A DNA stretch of 64,000 nt from JAXLQL01 sp046331625 (GCA_046331625.1 JAXLQL010000034.1:1-64000), one strand, 5' to 3'. Shown: positions 49,258-58,450, counted from the stretch's first letter. Notes: generated by a model not told the origin, from the letters alone. A program made the numbers and translations.

Positions 49258-51755
49258 GGCTCGGGCTGGTGCTGGCGGGATGTGCGCTGTCGTGTGCGAT
49301 GGCCGCGCAGTTGCGCGTGGAGCCGGCGAAGGTGTCGCTGAACGGGAGCGGGGCCCGGCAGCAGTTCCTGGTGCTCGAGGCCGAAGCGGACGGAACCACA
49401 CGCGACGTTACCGCCGAGGCCAAGTGGCAGGTATCAAAACCGGTGGGAATGTTTGAAACATCCGGTCGATTTTCTGTTTCGGCGGATGGCGCGGCGGTCG
49501 TGACCGCGACCGTACGAGGCCAGCAAGCGAAAGCGCAGGTAGAGGTTACGGGATCTGCGCAGGCGCGGCCGTTCCGGTTCTCGCGCGACATCGAAGGCAT
49601 CCTCACGCGGCGTGGTTGTAACTCGGCCGGATGCCATGGCGGCGTGAAAGGCCGCGGCGGGTTGAAGCTCTCGGCGAGCGCGCAGTTCCCGAAAGACGAC
49701 TACGAATGGATCGTGAAAGGGGGCGCCTATCAGGTGCTCACCACCGAAGTGAAAGGAGAGCGCAAGCCCCGCATCGACGTGGCGAATCCGGCGAAGAGCC
49801 TCTTGCTCATGAAGCCGACTGGCGAAGTACCGCACGCCGGAGGCAAGCGCTTCGACAAGGACTCCGATGACTACCGAACGATCGAAACTTGGGTGCGCAA
49901 CGGTGCCCCGTACGGTGCCGAAGGCGAAGCCGAACCCGCAGTCACGAGGCTCGAGATCACGCCACGGTTGGTCACGCTCGCGGCGGGCGCCACGCATCGG
50001 CTGCTCGTAACCGCAACGTACTCCGATGGCCACACCGAAGACTTCACGCACCAAGTGACGTACGGCTCGAACGACTCCGATACGGCAAAGGTCGACTCGG
50101 CGGGCGTGGTGACTGCGGTGAAGCCTGGTGAGACCGCGGTCCTCGTTCGGGCGGCGGGACAGGCGGTGGCGGCGACCATCGGCGTGGTGAGCGCTCCCGT
50201 TGCGCGGTATCCCGAGACGCCGGTGAACAACTTCATCGACCGGCACGTGTTCGCCAAGCTCAAGCGATTCCAGATCGTGCCGAGCGACGTCGCGGGCGAT
50301 GGAGAGTTCCTGCGTCGCATCTGCCTCGATCTGACCGGAACGCTCCCACCCCCTGAGCGTGCGCGGGAATTCGTCGCCAGCCGCGATCCACGCAAGCGCG
50401 AGAAATTGATTGAAACATTACTCGAGACTCCCGAGTTCGTCGACTACTGGACCTTCCGCTTCTCCGATCTTTTCCGGGTCGCGATCTTCTCGAACGGCAT
50501 CACGCCGAAGTGGAGCCAGATGTACTGGGAGTGGGTGCATGACAGCATCGCCCAGAACAAACCTTACGACGAGATGGCGCGCGAGCGCATTCGCGCGCAA
50601 GGCTACGATGGTCCGTCGCGGCACTTCCTGCCGTACAACGTGATCGGTCCGCCGGAGGAGACGATGGCGGAGCAGGTGCGCGTGTTCTTCGGGCGCCGGC
50701 TCGATTGCGCGCAGTGCCACAACCATCCTTATGAGAACTGGTCACAAGATCAGTTTTGGGGCATGGCCGCGTTCTTCGGGCGGATGTTCAAGATGGGCGA
50801 CACCGGCACCGAGTATGTCATCTTCGATCATCCGCTGGATCAGGAATGGGGCAATCGCGACGTGAACGGCACCATCCGCACGATGCATCCGAGGACGAAG
50901 GCCGTGGTGAAGCCAGCGCTCCTGACGGGCGAGCAGGTGAATGCGGACTCGCGCGTGAATCCGCGGATCCGGCTGGCGGAGTGGATGACGGCGCATCCGT
51001 TCTTTGCCGAAGCGGCGGTGAACCGGGTGTGGAGCAATTTCTTCGGGCGGGGCATCGTCGATCCGGTGGATGATTTCCGGAGCACGAATCCGCCGTCGCA
51101 TCCGGAGTTGCTGACAGAGCTCGCTGAGGACTTTCGCAAGAACGGCCACGACATGAAGCGGCTGATGCGGATGATCGTGAGCTCGCGCACCTATCAGCTT
51201 TCGGCGCGCACGACGGCGAACAATTCCGCCGACGCGATCAACTACTCGCACTCCCGCCCGCGCGCGCTCGATGCAGAAGTGCTGCTCGATGCGATTTCGG
51301 CCGTGACGGGCGTGCCGGAGATTTTCACAAATGCGGTGTCTGAAGTTTCCACGCCGACCGGTGCGGCTCCGCCGGGCACGCGCGCGATCCAGCTTCACGA
51401 ACCCGACGCGTTCTTCTCCCGGTTCCTGGAATTGTACGGACGGCCTAACCGGCTGCAGGTGCCGGAGCGCTCCACAAAGCCGAACCTTTCGCAAGCGCTA
51501 CACACGCTCGCCGGGCCCAGCTACTTGAACAAGCTGAATGCGAAGACCGGCCGGTTGCGGAACCTTCTCGAGGCGGGCGCGGGGAACGGGCGCATCATCG
51601 AAGAGTTCTATATGGCGGCGCTGACGCGGTTGCCTTCGAAGGAAGAAGCCGCTGAGCTCGAAGCCGAGATCGCGAAGCACGAGTGGCGCGAGGCGGCGTT
51701 GGGCGAGTTCGTTTGGGCTCTGATTTGTTCGCGAGAGTTTGCGGAGAACCACTGA
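49254..51755 (+). CDS. DUF1549/DUF1553 planctomycete-type cytochrome-like protein with Big_2 domain
   Basis: 833 residues with a signal peptide (MRLGLVLAGCALSCAMAA). Ig-like Big_2 domains occur at about 20-105 and 225-325. A CNSAGCH motif at about 123 fits the c-type heme signature with a longer spacer. DUF1549 covers about 335-540 (NNFIDRHVFAKLKR, ICLDLTGTLPPPER), including CAQCHNHPYENW with a CxxCH. DUF1553 covers about 590-820 (AEAAVNRVWSNFFGRG, SRTYQLSA). Its role is unknown; it is one of a gene pair with DUF1501 common in these phyla. Strong GGGGGAGGGG ribosome-binding site. Confidence 0.87.
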   Translation: MRLGLVLAGCALSCAMAAQLRVEPAKVSLNGSGARQQFLVLEAEADGTTRDVTAEAKWQVSKPVGMFETSGRFSVSADGAAVVTATVRGQQAKAQVEVTGSAQARPFRFSRDIEGILTRRGCNSAGCHGGVKGRGGLKLSASAQFPKDDYEWIVKGGAYQVLTTEVKGERKPRIDVANPAKSLLLMKPTGEVPHAGGKRFDKDSDDYRTIETWVRNGAPYGAEGEAEPAVTRLEITPRLVTLAAGATHRLLVTATYSDGHTEDFTHQVTYGSNDSDTAKVDSAGVVTAVKPGETAVLVRAAGQAVAATIGVVSAPVARYPETPVNNFIDRHVFAKLKRFQIVPSDVAGDGEFLRRICLDLTGTLPPPERAREFVASRDPRKREKLIETLLETPEFVDYWTFRFSDLFRVAIFSNGITPKWSQMYWEWVHDSIAQNKPYDEMARERIRAQGYDGPSRHFLPYNVIGPPEETMAEQVRVFFGRRLDCAQCHNHPYENWSQDQFWGMAAFFGRMFKMGDTGTEYVIFDHPLDQEWGNRDVNGTIRTMHPRTKAVVKPALLTGEQVNADSRVNPRIRLAEWMTAHPFFAEAAVNRVWSNFFGRGIVDPVDDFRSTNPPSHPELLTELAEDFRKNGHDMKRLMRMIVSSRTYQLSARTTANNSADAINYSHSRPRALDAEVLLDAISAVTGVPEIFTNAVSEVSTPTGAAPPGTRAIQLHEPDAFFSRFLELYGRPNRLQVPERSTKPNLSQALHTLAGPSYLNKLNAKTGRLRNLLEAGAGNGRIIEEFYMAALTRLPSKEEAAELEAEIAKHEWREAALGEFVWALICSREFAENH

Positions 51756-53032
51756 TGTCTAACCGGCGAGATTTTCTGCGTGTCGGGTCGCTCGGATTTC
51801 TGGGACTGCAGCTTCGTGACGCGCTGGCAGCCGCGACGGGAAAGGGCAAGGCGCAGTCGTGCATTCTGCTGTGGCTCGAAGGCGGCCCGAGCCAGATCGA
51901 TACTTGGGATCCGAAGCCGAACTCGAACTTCAAGGCGATCTCGACGAACGTGGCGGGAATCCAGATTTCGGAACTGCTGCCTCAGACGGCGAAGCGCATG
52001 GACAAGATTGCGGTAGTGCGTTCGATGAGCACGCGCGGCAACGATCATCCGCAGGGCACGCACTACGCGATCACAGGACACGAAGTAAATCCGGCGATGG
52101 ATTTTCCAAGCATCGGATCGATCGTGACCAAGGAACTCGGTGCGCGCAATGCCGTGCCCGCGCACGTGCTGGTGCCGCAGTGGGAGCGGAGCCGGCAGTA
52201 CGAAGAATATTTCCGCTCGGGATTTCTGCCCGCGGACTTCGCGCCACTCTGCATTCCGGATCCCTCGAAGAAAGACTTCCGAGTGGCGGATCTTGCACTG
52301 CCGAAATCGGTCTCTGAGCAAGCAGTAGCGAACCGGCAGTCGTTCCTGAAGATCATCGACAAGCAATATCGCGCCATGAGCGAGGCCGCCGAGCACGCGA
52401 ACATGGACGCCTTCACGTCGCAGGCGATGAAGATGATCCTGACGCCTGCGGTCCGCGACGCATTCGATCTTTCCAAAGAACCGGACAAGTTGAAAGATCG
52501 CTACGGCCGCGACGCGGTGGGCCAGAGCGCGCTGCTCGCGCGGCGGCTGGTGGAAGCAGGAACGCGCTTTGTGACGGCGGCCGGCTATCACGCCAACTCG
52601 TGGGACACGCACAGCAACAACGACACGGGACACAAAGACCGGTTGTGCCCGCCTCTCGACCGGACGCTCTCCACGCTGCTCGATGATTTGAGCGAGCGCG
52701 GGCTGCTCGATACGACGATCGTGCTCGCGATGGGCGAGTTCGGACGCACTCCCGAAATCAACAACGCACTCGGCCGCGATCACTGGCCGCGATGCTGGTC
52801 ACTGGCGGTGGCCGGCGGAGGCATTCGCGGCGGGACGGTGGTTGGGTCGAGCGACGAAGGCGGGTACACGGTGGCGTCGCGGCCGGTGTCGATGGGCGAT
52901 CTGTTCGCGACGCTGTACAAGGCTCTGGGGATCGACTGGACGAAGGAATACATGTCGCCGGTGGGCCGGCCCATCAAGATTTCGAACACGCTCGAGGATC
53001 GGACGGGAGAGCCGTTGCACGAGTTGGCGTGA
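51755..53032 (+). CDS. DUF1501 protein, Tat-exported
   Basis: 425 residues of the DUF1501 family, a sulfatase/alkaline-phosphatase-like fold. It starts with a twin-arginine signal MSNRRDFLRVGSLGFLG. Landmarks: CILLWLEGGPSQIDTWDPKP, THYAITGHEVNPAMDFPSIG, NSWDTHSNN, and VLAMGEFGRTPEIN near the C-terminus, then GRDHWPRCWSLAVAGGGIRGG. The carboxylates and His suggest a metal site. The substrate is unknown. It overlaps the DUF1553 stop by one base, so translation is coupled. Last gene of the operon. Confidence 0.89.
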   Translation: MSNRRDFLRVGSLGFLGLQLRDALAAATGKGKAQSCILLWLEGGPSQIDTWDPKPNSNFKAISTNVAGIQISELLPQTAKRMDKIAVVRSMSTRGNDHPQGTHYAITGHEVNPAMDFPSIGSIVTKELGARNAVPAHVLVPQWERSRQYEEYFRSGFLPADFAPLCIPDPSKKDFRVADLALPKSVSEQAVANRQSFLKIIDKQYRAMSEAAEHANMDAFTSQAMKMILTPAVRDAFDLSKEPDKLKDRYGRDAVGQSALLARRLVEAGTRFVTAAGYHANSWDTHSNNDTGHKDRLCPPLDRTLSTLLDDLSERGLLDTTIVLAMGEFGRTPEINNALGRDHWPRCWSLAVAGGGIRGGTVVGSSDEGGYTVASRPVSMGDLFATLYKALGIDWTKEYMSPVGRPIKISNTLEDRTGEPLHELA

Positions 53033-53137
53033 ACGCGCCACTCCAAATTGTCGATTTCAAGAAGAGCGCTCCGCCGTGCGCTCCCCGGTCGCCCGCCAGG
53101 TCGATCCCTGACGGCCCCGTGTTATGATCCACTCAGA

Positions 53138-53752
53138 ATGTCACGGCTGAACGTAGTCTTGGAGCCCCGTGGCTGGCTTACGCACTCTTTGACGGGCCAG
53201 CACCTCAGCCGCGAGGAGTATCTCGAATTGGTCGCCGCAAACCCCGAGTTGAGGATGGAGCGCTCGGCAGCCGGCGAGGTTACCATCATGCCTCCAGCGT
53301 TCAGCCGAACCGGAAATCAAAATGCGGCACTCTTGCGCCAGGTGGCGGTCTGGGCCGACGCAGACGGAAACGGTGAGGTGTTCGATTCCTCCACTGGCTT
53401 CGATCTTCCGAACGGCTCCAATCGTTCACCCGACGTCTCGTGGGTTCTCCTCTCGCGTCTGGATCGCTTGACACTGGAAGAGCGAGGCAGCTATTTGCCG
53501 CTCTGCCCTGACTTCGTGGCCGAGATACGTTCCAAAAGCGATCGACTCGCCCCGCTCCAGAACAAAATGCGCGAATACCTCGAGGACGGCGCACGGCTCT
53601 GCTGGCTGGTAGATCCGATCGAGAAGAAGGTCCACATCTTCCGGCCTGCAACGGCCGTCGAGGTCCTCACCGAGCCAATCCGGGTCGTTGGTGATCCCGA
53701 GTTGCCAGGCTTGGTCGTCGACTTCACGCGCATTTGGCACCCCAGGTTCTGA
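53138..53752 (+). CDS. Uma2 family (PD-(D/E)XK-like) protein
   Basis: 204 residues of the Uma2 family, a restriction-endonuclease-like fold. Typical signatures: LSREEYLELVAANPELRMER, NAALLRQVAVWAD, GFDLPNGSNRSPDVSWVLLSR (catalytic Asp in SPDVSW), LCPDFVAEIRSKSDRLAPLQ (Glu and Lys), and GARLCWLVDPIEKKVHIF. Function unsettled: members are abundant in cyanobacteria and acidobacteria. TATGAT (53123-53128) lies 9 nt before the ATG. The tsaE gene begins inside its last 19 nt. Confidence 0.85.
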   Translation: MSRLNVVLEPRGWLTHSLTGQHLSREEYLELVAANPELRMERSAAGEVTIMPPAFSRTGNQNAALLRQVAVWADADGNGEVFDSSTGFDLPNGSNRSPDVSWVLLSRLDRLTLEERGSYLPLCPDFVAEIRSKSDRLAPLQNKMREYLEDGARLCWLVDPIEKKVHIFRPATAVEVLTEPIRVVGDPELPGLVVDFTRIWHPRF

Positions 53753-54180
53753 AACTGGACGCAAAGTTCACCACCTCAACCCCCGCCGAGACCATCGAAC
53801 TCGGCCGCAAGCTCGCTCTCGACCTGCTTCCTCCTCGCGGACTCGTTCTCTTGATCGGCAACCTCGGTGCCGGAAAAACGACGCTCGCCAAGGGAATCGC
53901 CGAAGGCCGCGGAGCCGTTCCGCAGGATGACGTGTCGAGCCCCACGTTCACGCTCATCCATGAGTACGGCGACCCGCCCAAGGTCTATCACATCGATCTC
54001 TATCGCCTCGAAGACGCGCGCCAAGTGGGAGCGCTCGGAATCGAGGATCTACTCGATTCCGATGCACTCGTCCTAATCGAATGGGGTGAACGCTTCCCCG
54101 AACTCTGGCCGCCGGATCACGCCGAAATCCGCATCGAGCGCACCGGCGACGATCACCGAATGTTCATGATCCGGTTGTAG
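53734..54180 (+). CDS. tsaE: tRNA threonylcarbamoyladenosine biosynthesis ATPase
   Basis: 148-residue P-loop ATPase that works with TsaB and TsaD in making t6A37 in tRNAs. Walker A: LIGNLGAGKTTL (about 40-51). SSPTFTLIHEY is the family hallmark, and HIDLYRLED carries the Walker B-like Asp. IEWGERFPE follows. The start codon is probably TTG at 53734, inside the end of the Uma2 gene, since no ATG is available before the P-loop. Its 3' end overlaps the convergent hypothetical gene by 28 nt. Confidence 0.93.
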   Translation: MAPQVLKLDAKFTTSTPAETIELGRKLALDLLPPRGLVLLIGNLGAGKTTLAKGIAEGRGAVPQDDVSSPTFTLIHEYGDPPKVYHIDLYRLEDARQVGALGIEDLLDSDALVLIEWGERFPELWPPDHAEIRIERTGDDHRMFMIRL

Positions 54181-54605
54181 AACGCCTGATACGATCCCGG
54201 GTGGCGATGTTCCAGCCACTCTTTGTACTGCATGGCCACGGTCTCGAGATTCCGCATCGTGAACGGATCCTTGTTCGACTCACGCAACGCCGGCAGCATC
54301 TTCTCGAGCCGGAAATAGACCAGCAGTAACTCGCGGTTCGATTCGAAGAACAACTCCGGACTCAACACGCCAGACGTGATGAACGACGCCACCATGTCCC
54401 AATACGAAGTCACTTGGCGGAACGACGCATTCTCTTCCGACCCCGGCGGGCAGGCCTTCTGAAAGTCCTCGAGCGAGTTCGGGAAAAACGATCCGGCATA
54501 CCACTGCCGGGCCTTGCGCATGCGCTCTTCCCGGCGCATGTCATATAGGCGAAGGAGCAAGTTGACGTCGTCATACGTGGCCGTGCGGCCCGTTTTTGTT
54601 GCCAT
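54153..54605 (-). CDS. Hypothetical helical protein
   Basis: 150 residues, cytoplasmic, mostly helical and charged. It contains LRLYDMRREERMRKAR, FFPNSLEDFQKACPPGSEE and MVASFITSGVLSPELFFESN, which recall a DUF4760-like protein seen in acidobacteria. Function unknown. TACAAT lies 6 nt before the ATG at 54605. It overlaps tsaE tail to tail by 28 nt. Confidence 0.72.
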   Translation of the reverse strand: MATKTGRTATYDDVNLLLRLYDMRREERMRKARQWYAGSFFPNSLEDFQKACPPGSEENASFRQVTSYWDMVASFITSGVLSPELFFESNRELLLVYFRLEKMLPALRESNKDPFTMRNLETVAMQYKEWLEHRHPGSYQAFYNRIMNIR

Positions 54606-54611
54606 CTCCTC

Positions 54612-54617
54612 ATTGTA
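54612..54617 (-). promoter_or_regulatory. -10-like TACAAT, leaderless start of the helical protein gene
   Basis: TACAAT on the minus strand ends 6 nt before the ATG at 54605; the 6 nt are GAGGAG. Confidence 0.45.
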
Positions 54618-54689
54618 GGGCGTGCGCCGGGCGCCGCGCGTCTCGGAACCAATGCTGGTGTATACTCGTGAGGCTCGAAGCCCACTCCG

Positions 54690-55115
54690 ATGACGCCGAA
54701 ACAAATCATCCGAAACTTCCTGAAGACGATGACGCACGGCAAGCCGGGCGACCTGACCAAGTTGGTCGCTCCGGACCTCGTCGCCAGTCAAGGCGCCAAG
54801 CAAACCAACGGTGCTGCCGCAGCCGAAGCCTATGCGGCGCACTATCGCGAAACGTTCTCCAACTGGACTCTCGAGGTGGAACGAGTCATCGCGGAAGGTT
54901 CCTGGGTTGCGGTGAAGGGCTACACTACGGGCGTCATTAGCGCCGCTCTGCCGGACTTCCCCAAGCCAGGAACGCCCGTGTGCATTCCGTGGCTCGCGCA
55001 CTATCGGATCGTTCGCGGCAAGATCGCCGAAATCCACATGCTGGGCGACACCTCGTCGGTCGAGGCCGGCCAGCCGTCCTCGAAGATCCCCCTAGAACCG
55101 AAGGTCTCCGTCTAG
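54690..55115 (+). CDS. SnoaL-like ester cyclase / NTF2-fold protein
   Basis: 141 residues of the SnoaL-like polyketide cyclase family (NTF2 fold): PKQIIRNFLKTMTHGKPGDL, VAPDLVASQG, AYAAHYRETFSNWTLEVERV, WVAVKGYTTGV, and IPWLAHYRIVRGKIAEIHML. Members include cyclases, isomerases and proteins of unknown use; no active-site residues can be assigned here. TATACT at 54661-54666 is a candidate -10 box. A palindromic repeat follows the stop. Confidence 0.8.
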   Translation: MTPKQIIRNFLKTMTHGKPGDLTKLVAPDLVASQGAKQTNGAAAAEAYAAHYRETFSNWTLEVERVIAEGSWVAVKGYTTGVISAALPDFPKPGTPVCIPWLAHYRIVRGKIAEIHMLGDTSSVEAGQPSSKIPLEPKVSV

Positions 55116-55122
55116 GGCGGGC

Positions 55123-55165
55123 TGTGGGGCAGGCTTCAGCCTGCGCGGGACTTCAGTCCCGCCGC
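55123..55165. repeat. Dispersed palindromic repeat, copy 4
   Basis: TGTGGGGCAGGCTTCAGCCT then GCGCGGGACTTCAGTCCCGCCGC, the most regular copy in the window. It begins 7 nt after the SnoaL gene stop and ends 53 nt before the permease start. Confidence 0.9.
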
Positions 55166-55218
55166 TCCGCCCAAGCAACTTGGGAACGAATTCCCGAAGT
55201 GCAGCGTCTAAGTCTCGC

Positions 55219-57654
55219 ATGAACGGCGTCGCGAAAGACATCTCCGCCGGTGTGCGCAGCCTCCGCAAAGATCCCGGACTGGCCATCCTGGCAGTCCTCA
55301 CCCTGGCCCTCGGCATCGGAGCCAGCACCGCCATCTTCAGCGTCATCTACAACGTCCTGCTCGATCCCTTTCCGTACCCCGATGCCGCACGCGTCGTGGC
55401 CATCCAAGTCCACGACAAAGAACGAGCGCAGCCCGGTGGCCGCACTTACTATCCCCTGCCGGAGTTTCTCGAACTGCGCGACCAGTCCCGCGTTTTTGAC
55501 CAGATCATCGGCGGCACAGCTTCCGATGTGCTGATGAAAATCGGCGAAGGCACGGAGCTCATGATTGGCGGCATGGTTACCGGCAACATGTTTCAGTTCC
55601 TCGGAGTGCCCGCCCAACTCGGCCGCCCGTTGACTCCAGACGATGCCAAACCCGGCGCGCCTCCGGTCTTCGTGCTCGCATACAAAGCCTGGCTGAAGCA
55701 CTTCCAACTCGACCCCGGCATCGTCGGCAAGACCTACGTCCTCGACGGCGCCCCAACCACGCTGGTGGGCATCATGCCGCGCCGCTTCACCAAACAAGGC
55801 GCCGACCTCTGGCGGCCAGTCGAGTTGACGCTCGCCGATCCCCGCCTGCGAAACGATTGGTTCAACTTCCAGGCCAAGGTGAAGCCCGGCGTCACGCATG
55901 CCCAGATCGTCGCCGACGTCGAGCCGATCCTGCGGCGGCTGGCGAAACAATTCCCGGACAACTATCCGAAAAACTTCAGCGTCGAAGTCGTCACCTGGCT
56001 CGACTCGCTGGTCGGCCAGTTCCGCAAGACCCTTTACACGCTGGCCGCCGCCGTGGGACTGCTGCTCCTGATCGCGTGCAGCAACGTGGCCAACATGCTG
56101 CTCGCGAAAGCATCGGCCCGCGAGCGCGAAATGGCCATTCGCTCGTCCATCGGCGCGTCGCGCGGACGCTTGGTGCGGCAGTTGCTGGTCGAAAGCATCG
56201 TGCTGGCAGTGGCCGGCGCGGCATTGGGATGCGCCTGTGCGTATGGCGGCGTCGCGTGGCTGGCCGCGTTGATCCCGGAAGGAACCATTCCGCGCGAGGT
56301 GGAGATCAAGCTGAATCCGGCCGTGCTTTTGTTCAGTCTCGTCCTCAGCGTATTCACCGCCCTCCTGTTCGGCCTTGCACCTGCGCTGCAGACAGTGGGA
56401 AACAATCTCGTGGAGCCGTTGAAGGATTCGGGCAAGGGCGCGGGCTCTGGTTTCCGCCGGGGGAAAACGCGCAGCGCGTTGGTCGTCGTGGAAGTGGCGC
56501 TGTCGATCGTGCTGCTGACCGGCGCCGGGCTCCTCATGCGCAGCTTCATCAAGCTCCAAACCGTGGACCTCGGCTTCCAGCCCGAAGGCGTAGTGGCTGC
56601 CCGATTGCCGTTGCCCAGGGCGCAATACGCCACCGTCGAGTCGCAACAGCGATTCTTCGAGCGGGTTTTGCTCCGAGCCAAGGCGCTGCCGGGAGTCGTG
56701 GCCGCCACTGAGACCAGCTCTCTGCCGCCCTATGGCGGAATCGGATCCGAGCTCGAGTTCGCCGGACAACCGCAAGCCAACGAGAAGAAGCGCGGAATCT
56801 TTCAGCTCTCCAGCGAAGGCTATTTCTCGACGCTCGGAATCAAGCTCATCGGCGGAAGGCTGTTGACCGAGACCGAAGTCGCGGGGGCACGGAAGGTGGC
56901 CGTCGTGAATCAGACGCTCGCTCAGAAGTATTTTCCCAACACGAGCCCCATCGGCCGTTTCGTGCGGGTGAAGTTCCTCGAGACGTTTCCAGACGCGAAG
57001 CTGCCGAACGCACTGTTCGAAATCGTGGGTGTGGTTGCTGACGCCAAGAACCAAGGATTGCAGGATCCGGTAGAGCCCGAGTTGTTCATTCCCTATACGG
57101 TCACCGGCGTGTTCGGACGCGGCATCCTCGTGAAGACGGCCGGCAATCCCGCCGCCTTGCTCACCTCACTGCGCCGGGAAATCTGGGCCGTGGACCGTGG
57201 CGTGGCCCTGACTCTCACTGGCACGCTCACCGATTTCATGCGCGACTTCTCCTACGCGCAACCCCGGTTCACGCTCATCCTCCTCGGCGCTTTTGCCGTG
57301 TCTGGACTCGTGCTCGTCGCTATCGGCGTCTACAGCATGATCGCCTACACCGTGTCGCGCCAGACCCACGAAATCGGAATCCGCGTAGCAATCGGAGCCG
57401 CCAGTTCCGACGTCATGCGCATGGTGCTGTGGGCCGGCGGGCGCCTGATCCTGCTCGGAGCGGCCGCGGGCACGCTGCTCGCCTTGGCCGTCTCCCGCGT
57501 ATTGGCAAGCGAGTTGTGGTCCGTGTCACCGTATGACCCGCTGACAATGGGCGCCGTCATCGTGCTGATTGCACTGGTCGGCCTGCTCGCCTGTTACGTG
57601 CCAGCCGTGCGTGCAACCCGAGTCGACCCGCTCGTCGCGCTCCGATACGAATAG
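55219..57654 (+). CDS. ABC transporter permease, MacB/FtsX type (ADOP family)
   Basis: 811 residues with the acidobacterial double-domain layout: a membrane helix near the start (LAILAVLTLALGIGASTAIFS), a large periplasmic MacB_PCD domain (about 40-250), FtsX membrane helices (about 270-410; LAAAVGLLLLIACSNVANML), a second periplasmic domain (about 440-640) and a second FtsX block (about 680-810). NPxxALRYE-like VDPLVALRYE ends the protein. No ATPase gene is adjacent. Relatives move peptides, lipoproteins or antibiotics, or transmit force. The ATG at 55219 was chosen since family members begin with an N-terminal amphipathic segment (VAKDISAGVRSLRKDP). Confidence 0.92.
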   Translation: MNGVAKDISAGVRSLRKDPGLAILAVLTLALGIGASTAIFSVIYNVLLDPFPYPDAARVVAIQVHDKERAQPGGRTYYPLPEFLELRDQSRVFDQIIGGTASDVLMKIGEGTELMIGGMVTGNMFQFLGVPAQLGRPLTPDDAKPGAPPVFVLAYKAWLKHFQLDPGIVGKTYVLDGAPTTLVGIMPRRFTKQGADLWRPVELTLADPRLRNDWFNFQAKVKPGVTHAQIVADVEPILRRLAKQFPDNYPKNFSVEVVTWLDSLVGQFRKTLYTLAAAVGLLLLIACSNVANMLLAKASAREREMAIRSSIGASRGRLVRQLLVESIVLAVAGAALGCACAYGGVAWLAALIPEGTIPREVEIKLNPAVLLFSLVLSVFTALLFGLAPALQTVGNNLVEPLKDSGKGAGSGFRRGKTRSALVVVEVALSIVLLTGAGLLMRSFIKLQTVDLGFQPEGVVAARLPLPRAQYATVESQQRFFERVLLRAKALPGVVAATETSSLPPYGGIGSELEFAGQPQANEKKRGIFQLSSEGYFSTLGIKLIGGRLLTETEVAGARKVAVVNQTLAQKYFPNTSPIGRFVRVKFLETFPDAKLPNALFEIVGVVADAKNQGLQDPVEPELFIPYTVTGVFGRGILVKTAGNPAALLTSLRREIWAVDRGVALTLTGTLTDFMRDFSYAQPRFTLILLGAFAVSGLVLVAIGVYSMIAYTVSRQTHEIGIRVAIGAASSDVMRMVLWAGGRLILLGAAAGTLLALAVSRVLASELWSVSPYDPLTMGAVIVLIALVGLLACYVPAVRATRVDPLVALRYE

Positions 57655-57698
57655 CAAAAGAAAATGAGCCCGAATCCGAGGGAGGTGGATTCGGGCTC
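57652..57698 (-). terminator. Rho-independent terminator of the PEP-CTERM gene
   Basis: A 12-bp stem (GAGCCCGAATCC, 57666-57677, with GGATTCGGGCTC, 57687-57698) is followed on the minus strand by ATTTTCTTTTG. It ends the PEP-CTERM transcript; it also lies just past the permease stop. Confidence 0.85.
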
Positions 57699-57715
57699 GA
57701 AGAGTTGCTGGAGAG

Positions 57716-58450
57716 TCAAATCAATCCGCGGCGGCGCTTCAGATACAACGCGCCGATGCCCGCGCCGGTCAAAGCCAGCGTCGCCGGCTCCGGAATTCCA
57801 GGAGGCGCGTCGTCGGTCTTGGCTTGCAGGATATCGAGTTGTGCATCGAGTCCTGAAGAACCCTGGATGCCGAGCGTGATTGCCTTCACGTTGGCGAAGT
57901 TCACGCCCGCGAAGCTCGCGTACGGAATCGAGCTCAGCGTGAACGGCGTGGCGCCGAATCCGAGCGCCGGCAGGTTGAAGCTTGCCGAGGCGTTGCCCGT
58001 GCCCGAGTAGATGGTCAGGGTCACCGTTCCGGCCAAGTCCGACCGCGACAGAAATTCGAATCGCGGATTCGAACCGGCAATCTGCAGGTTCAGGTTCAGT
58101 CCCTGGCTGTTGACGTTGTCGGTGCCGCCATCGTAGAGCACCAGCAGGTTTACCAGGTCATTGGCGGCCACGCTGAACTCGAGAATGTCGGGGTTCGGCG
58201 CCGCGCCACTGTTCACCTTACTCTGGTCAGTACCGGTGCCGAAGGTTCGGGTCAGCATGATGTTGCGTGCGCCGCCGGCCGACGCAGCTCCCGTCACTAC
58301 CCCAGTGTCAGCCGTGGTGTTCGGCGGGGATGACCCACCACTGATTGTCACGGACTGCGTAGTGGTGAACGAATCGATAATCACGGTAGCAGCATTTGCT
58401 TGCATGGCGACCAGCGCTGCTCCGGCTAAAACTATGTAGGGTATCCTCAC
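57716..58450 (-). CDS. PEP-CTERM sorting domain protein, secreted
   Basis: 244 residues. Signal peptide (IPYIVLAGAALVAMQANA), a beta-rich middle with no known domain, and a C-terminal PEP-CTERM sorting signal: IPEPATLALTGAGIGAL then YLKRRRGLI. It should be recognised by an exosortase (XrtA type), cleaved and anchored or released at the surface, as for exopolysaccharide-associated proteins. No exosortase gene is in the window. The GTG start at 58450 is chosen because AGGAGG lies 9 nt upstream (58460-58465) and gives a clean signal peptide. Its leader is strongly structured. Confidence 0.87.
   Translation of the reverse strand: MRIPYIVLAGAALVAMQANAATVIIDSFTTTQSVTISGGSSPPNTTADTGVVTGAASAGGARNIMLTRTFGTGTDQSKVNSGAAPNPDILEFSVAANDLVNLLVLYDGGTDNVNSQGLNLNLQIAGSNPRFEFLSRSDLAGTVTLTIYSGTGNASASFNLPALGFGATPFTLSSIPYASFAGVNFANVKAITLGIQGSSGLDAQLDILQAKTDDAPPGIPEPATLALTGAGIGALYLKRRRGLI

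Noticed and set aside
55153..57054. Minus-strand open frame of 633 codons opposite the ABC permease
   Set aside because: Antisense shadow of a clear FtsX-family gene; acidic and His-rich translation without motifs.
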